Assembly: GCA_010094045.1 (NCBI GenBank)
Contig: ML986602.1
Location: forward strand, 124,001-188,000
Direction: 5' to 3'
From: Lojkania enalia
Taxonomy: Eukaryota > Ascomycota > Dothideomycetes > Pleosporales
DNA: 64,000 nucleotides
Below, piece after piece: positions 59,901 through 64,000 of the stretch (position 1 is its first letter; each line of letters begins with the position of its first letter). The position numbers and the translations under genes are program-made. Under the pieces are notes generated by a model, which was not told where the DNA came from, made no database searches, and saw nothing but the letters and a program-made list of their open reading frames with translations.

Positions 59901-60661
59901 GCAGCTACTTTTGTGAATGGACAGAAGTGCTCAAAGACCCTAAGAGAAAGGCCCTCTTCTCGCAATTCGCAAATACCCACGAGAATATCAACGACACGAT
60001 CGAACCCACGCAGGAGCGCGGTCAAGAGCGGCCTTCGTACTGGCCGAAGGAATCCGTTTCCAAAGACTTCAGTGGCCATCAGTGGTCAGAGCTCTCATGG
60101 CAGCCTCTCGTCAAATCCGAAGAATTTCAGGATACACCGACTGGCGACTCGAAGGCTGTTAAACGGGGTGACACTCAGCTTGCAGTCTTCAAGGTCAAAG
60201 GGAAATGGTATTGCACTCAGCAAATGTGCCCCCACAAGCGCGCGTTCGTGCTCTCGGACGGCCTCATCGGTGACGATGTCAAAAACAACAAGCTCTGGGT
60301 CTCGTGTCCGTACCACAAGCGAAATTACGAACTCAGCGGCGAGAACGCGGGTCGATGCGCGAATGATGAGACAGTCAACATAGCGACATTCCCAGTCGAG
60401 GCGAGAGACGATGGCTGGGTGTATGTTAAGCTTCCAAGCGTTGAGGAGCTAGATAGTGTGCTGGGCACCTCAAAATTTACTATCAAGAAGAGCGAGACGA
60501 CGGACCCGTTTGAGGCTCTGGATAAGAAGTTGAAAGCAATGAACAGGAAGGGCAGGAAGGGTATTGCTGCTAGCCACCTTGAGAATGGTCTGGGAGAAAA
60601 GAAGAAAGCAAACTTGATACTAGCAGGCGGTGAGAGGGGCGCCGGAGGCATGGACTGGTAA
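56993..60661 (+). CDS. niiA: assimilatory nitrite reductase [NAD(P)H], sirohaem type
   Basis: Six-electron reduction of nitrite to ammonium, using the product of the upstream gene. Exons are 56993-57243, 57296-57446, 57503-58042, 58093-58730 and 58780-60661 (1153 aa). Domains: FAD-binding [12 protein letters not shown](P)-binding [16 protein letters not shown]-like [2Fe-2S] domain CSCHNVTKG...GCGGCMP, and a ferredoxin-like half domain. The sirohaem/[4Fe-4S] site carries Cys in SCVGTTWC (about 753-758) and GCVRECAEA (about 794-798). A C-terminal Rieske-type domain has CPHKR and CPYHKR (about 1009-1040). Four introns of 49-56 nt. A second in-frame Met (MSNSEW) at about 57098 is an alternative start. 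Same orientation as niaD. Confidence 0.96.
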
Positions 60662-62082
60662 ATAATGAACATGATAGTCTATGGCATCTAGAACGGCGTT
60701 AGGAACTTGTAGAAATATATCACCCTTCATTTTGGGAAAAAGTAATGTAACGTTACTTTGCCACTCTCTATTCGCTTGCTCTCCAAAACATGTGAATCAT
60801 CCCCTGTCACCCGAGGCCTATGTATGACACAAAGTCAGACTATCATCTGGTTAGGTTGATTGCTTCCTGAGAGCCCTGGTGTGACGGCAGTAGATACACT
60901 ACTTCGTCTGACTAGATAGTGAGCATCGGAGGGCGCCGATAACAGGTCATAGCGGTGGAGCACCAGAGCGAGGGATGATGCGAAATCAAACGAGTTGATC
61001 GTTTCGAAACAATGGAGTTGAGATGCAAGGCTTTCGGTGTCAAGATTGGGAAAGGGGAAGGTTAAGACTAACCGAAATTCGTATAGTGCATCAAGTTCAA
61101 GTATCATCCCTTTCTTCCCCTCCTACATCGTTCCTACACCCCACTACTGCCAGGTAATCCCACCGTTTCTCTCTCTCCCTAGATCTCCAAGTACTAATCT
61201 TATTGGATCCGATGCCGCTAACTATTCCGTCGATTTACGTTCAGAGGATTTCTAGACCTAGAAATATGACACCTTATTCCACGCTTCACAGTGTCGCATG
61301 GCTTTCCGAATTGCATAGACTGTTACACAAGAAGAGCAAGCTGCCAGCTTATCAGCCTCGTCTGAAATGCCGCTTGTAATGGCATGCTTACCCTGTCATC
61401 CACATGTGCACAAGCAACCCAAACTTAAACATACTCTTTGGGTATGATCACTGGCCTGCCCAATTGTATATAGCGGTTTGCCCATGTACTGACCATAAGG
61501 CCTGAAGCCGTACTCAGCCCCACAGCCCCGTTGTACGGTGGCCGGCGTGATATAATTTGCAGCTCCTCAAGCGGCGGTCGAAGCCTACTTCAGTAAATGG
61601 CAATGTTGTTAGCGACCCACTGGGCCTCAACTACGAAGCTGAAGCGAATCCTATAAAAGTCAGCTTTTGATCACCTCAGCGTCGACTGAGAAGAAACTCC
61701 TCGAATCCTCCCGGGAGCCTGCTGCTCCTATTGAGCCGATTTTCTAGCCCTGATGTCCAAGCAAGAATAGTTATGATTCACAACATTTGCAAATCACCAC
61801 ATTTCCATTTCACGTTTGCCCCTAACTGGTAATATTACGCCTCTCGCGTCTTGTTTGCTCGCACGAGGCTGCGCACGACGTTACGCAGATGTGGCGCAAG
61901 ATCACTCATCCCCAAAGAGCAAACACCGTTCGTATAGTGTGATGAACCTTTAGCTATCTTTGGTTTGCTGGTCTCTTGATCAAGAGAAAGCATATTTATT
62001 TCATGCGGCTTCTCCTTGTCCTCGCCGTCCTTTTTCTCCCCTCCGCCCAGGGTACTCTTTAAGTCAAGAATCAAGAATCACA
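60662..62082. other. intergenic
   Basis: 1.4 kb without a supported gene. No nitrate transporter is seen next to the reductases within the window. Confidence 0.5.
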
Positions 62083-62985
62083 ATGGCTTTTCATTCTTCT
62101 TGGATGGATATTCTCCCGTTCCAGCATGATTTCCCGCACCGGATAGAAATCTCTCTGAATAGGGAATATATTATCGCAGACTCTTACGCTTTCGAGCAGG
62201 CATTTCCCAGGTTGGCCCGACAAATCCGGGGTTATCATGTTCTCGATGCGGATGCATGGGCCAAACAAATACGTGGTGAGCTTAGCTCGTCTGGAATTCC
62301 TGTTCCCGCACGCACCATTTTCGACGCTCTTCAGATGACGTTTCGCCGCTTCAGACACCCAGAAGCCACCTACAATGACTTGAAATATGCGATTTCAACT
62401 CGGCTGGACCAGTTCCTGGATAAAGATATAAGCGATGCACTGCGTCATAGAGGCCTCGCGAGAGTCCGCTATCGCTTCCTAACAATGGCTCTTTTCGCCT
62501 ACCACACCTATTCCAAGAAACTCGCCAGAGCCCTCGTCTTCTTTCTCGACGAAAACCATTCCGATATCGTCACCAATGAGCCCACAAGATATTACAACGA
62601 GTGGTTAGAGGCACTAAGACATCTGGACGGCCTTGTTGTCCCGCCGACTCAGCTCGCCAAATGCAAGAATTACTTTTTGCAACGGCGAGGCCACTTCCTA
62701 GAGTGGGATCCACTATTCGAACGAGGGAGGAGAACGAGCAGAAGTCTCGTTCAGTGTGAACCTAGGGCCCTGACGGTGCCCCCCATCAGACACCGTTCTC
62801 GCCCATTCTACCTCCCTGCTCCATCGATGTCGCCCATCATCCGCTCCCCCTCAGCCGATGACGCATATGTTGGCGGTGCGCTAGAAGAGATTGCGGATGG
62901 AGTGAGCTATATAGGGCACAAGATGGATTACGTCCAACAAGACGTCGACAACATCAAAATGATCCTCGATGGAACTATTTACTGA
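62083..62985 (+). CDS. hypothetical protein, single exon
   Basis: 300 aa from ATG 62083 (MAFHSSWMDILPFQHDFP). The frame is open further upstream but has no other ATG. I do not recognise a family. Residues 1-200 look folded and helix-rich, with aromatic/basic blocks such as ALQMTFRRFRHPEATYNDL and RVRYRFLTMALFAYHTYSKK. A Pro/Arg-rich linker follows, then a C-terminal amphipathic segment IGHKMDYVQQDVDNIKMILD that may form a coiled coil. No signal peptide or membrane segment. It could be lineage-specific, and a 3' intron was not excluded. Confidence 0.55.
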   Translation: MAFHSSWMDILPFQHDFPHRIEISLNREYIIADSYAFEQAFPRLARQIRGYHVLDADAWAKQIRGELSSSGIPVPARTIFDALQMTFRRFRHPEATYNDLKYAISTRLDQFLDKDISDALRHRGLARVRYRFLTMALFAYHTYSKKLARALVFFLDENHSDIVTNEPTRYYNEWLEALRHLDGLVVPPTQLAKCKNYFLQRRGHFLEWDPLFERGRRTSRSLVQCEPRALTVPPIRHRSRPFYLPAPSMSPIIRSPSADDAYVGGALEEIADGVSYIGHKMDYVQQDVDNIKMILDGTIY

Positions 62986-64000
62986 ACGGCTCGTCTGTCA
63001 TTTTCTGTTTTTGGTATCTGGTAATTTTGTTTTACTTACCTTCTTCTTCTTCTACCCCTCATATGGACAAGGGCAAGGCAACACGAGGTATATACTTTGC
63101 AAATATTCCGTCCGGACAGAAGGTCTGACAAGCACGTCTAGCAAACACAGCATCCCAAGGTCTCACGTCGATTGTCCATGAGGATTTCTAAGGGGTTGCT
63201 GGGCCAGTTGAAAATGCACTTCCAGTGTCCACTGCCTGTCTTAGGGTGGCTTTTTCGAGCAGGAGGCTACAGCGTTGGTTTTCTAGACTACCTCACTCCC
63301 TTAATTTACTCGTCTCGGGCCTTTGCCCTTCCCTATCATCAATCCTATAATAGCATAATCCGAACTTCTGCATTTTCGTCTCGCGTAATAGATTCAAAAC
63401 ATATATCATTATATAGCATGCAACGGCTCATCTTGCCAAACCATATTTTTCAACTAGCACCAAGAAGCTACCAGCACCCAACACATCCCTAACTGGCCCA
63501 CCATCAAAAGAATTACCTAATTCCCTGGGCCCTCCCTTCTACTTCTTCCTCCCCAGTGAACCACCGGACACACTTTCTCATCCTTCATGCTCCCCCAACT
63601 AGAGAACTCACTTATAAGCATGTACGAAGCTTGCTCACTCATCCCACCCACCCCTTTACCACACCAAATACCATACCTAAACCGACCCCTATCTACTACC
63701 CACATTACAACACCATGAATCCACCCAAACCTCATAGCAACCCAACACCCATATAACGTCCACTCATACCCACAAATAAACACGCACAATAACATGTCCT
63801 CCGCCCCCCTCCTCTACACAAGGGAGAAAAAAAAAAAAAAAAAAGGAAAACTCGATTTCCACGTAAAACCTTCTTTGTAACAGGATACCAATGGAGGACT
63901 AGACTCGACATGGAAGAATATAGCTCCATGGTCATCAACAGATAACAAAAGACGGAGTTCTCCTCGTCGTTTGGGAAGGGGGGGACGATGATCCGCAGAC
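62986..64000. other. right-edge intergenic region
   Basis: CA-rich low-complexity sequence around 63.6-63.8 kb and an A18 run at 63827-63844. No gene supported; a neighbouring gene could begin beyond the edge. Confidence 0.45.

Noticed and set aside
1..64000. CRISPR array, rRNA/tRNA genes, intact transposon, or secondary-metabolite cluster
   Set aside because: No spaced direct repeats, no B-box with cloverleaf, no transposase or reverse-transcriptase motifs, and no PKS/NRPS/terpene synthase; the lone SDR and M28 peptidase do not make a cluster.

Overview
The window reads as a gene-dense stretch of nuclear DNA from a filamentous ascomycete (Pezizomycotina; a Leotiomycetes-like fungus is my guess, which the sequence alone cannot prove). 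The reasons are many short introns (mostly 44-70 nt) with gtatgt/gtaagt donors and ctaac/ctaat branch sites, a fungal-specific elongation factor 3, a PTH11/rhodopsin-type membrane protein, a HET-domain relic, and an assimilatory nitrate reductase/nitrite reductase pair. No rRNA, tRNA, CRISPR array or intact transposon was found. Exon structures were assembled by hand from reading frames, splice signals and family knowledge; every multi-exon gene given here closes in frame.

Layout. 0.7-3.3 kb (+): a cPLA2-type phospholipase with a probable mitochondrial presequence. 4-5.6 kb: a decayed HET-domain gene. 7-8.7 kb (+): a ten-exon PTH11-like seven-helix protein. 9-12.7 kb (-): ribosome-biogenesis GTPase BMS1. 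13.2-13.7 kb (+): a 70-residue proteinase B inhibitor in four exons. 14-15.7 kb (-): mitochondrial PDK/BCKDK-type kinase. 16.5-19.9 kb (-): elongation factor 3. 22.4-24 kb (-): ADP-ribosylglycohydrolase. 24-30.4 kb is gene-poor, with poly(A) tracts, a candidate small cysteine-rich secreted protein (28.0 kb) and a second small candidate with a premature stop (29.4-29.8 kb). 30.4-32.1 kb (-): an unrecognised disordered protein. 32.9-35.3 kb (-): cullin-1. 36.3-37.7 kb (-): SRF1-type phospholipase D regulator. 38.3-39.4 kb (+): mitochondrial K+/H+ exchange-related protein. 39.7-41.1 kb (-): short-chain dehydrogenase. 42-43.2 kb (+): Scn1/TatD metal hydrolase. 43.5-44.9 kb (-): secreted M28 aminopeptidase. 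45.4-47.5 kb (-): probable Rrn5. 47.5-49.8 kb (+): Irc3-type mitochondrial helicase. 50.2-51.3 kb: remains of a broken gene. 53.1-60.7 kb (+): nitrate reductase then nitrite reductase. 62.1-63 kb (+): an orphan gene.

Most genes are core housekeeping functions (ribosome assembly, translation elongation, SCF ubiquitin ligase, Pol I transcription, mitochondrial metabolism) with no operon-like logic. The exception is the pathway pair niaD-niiA, which reduces nitrate to nitrite to ammonium. Here the two genes lie in tandem with a 1.1 kb spacer rather than divergently as in Aspergillus. I saw no convincing new multi-gene system. The best leads are two small orphan genes, two eroding genes, a 48-nt in-frame intron in the SRF1-like gene, and an 84-bp divergent promoter between the Rrn5-like and Irc3-like genes.
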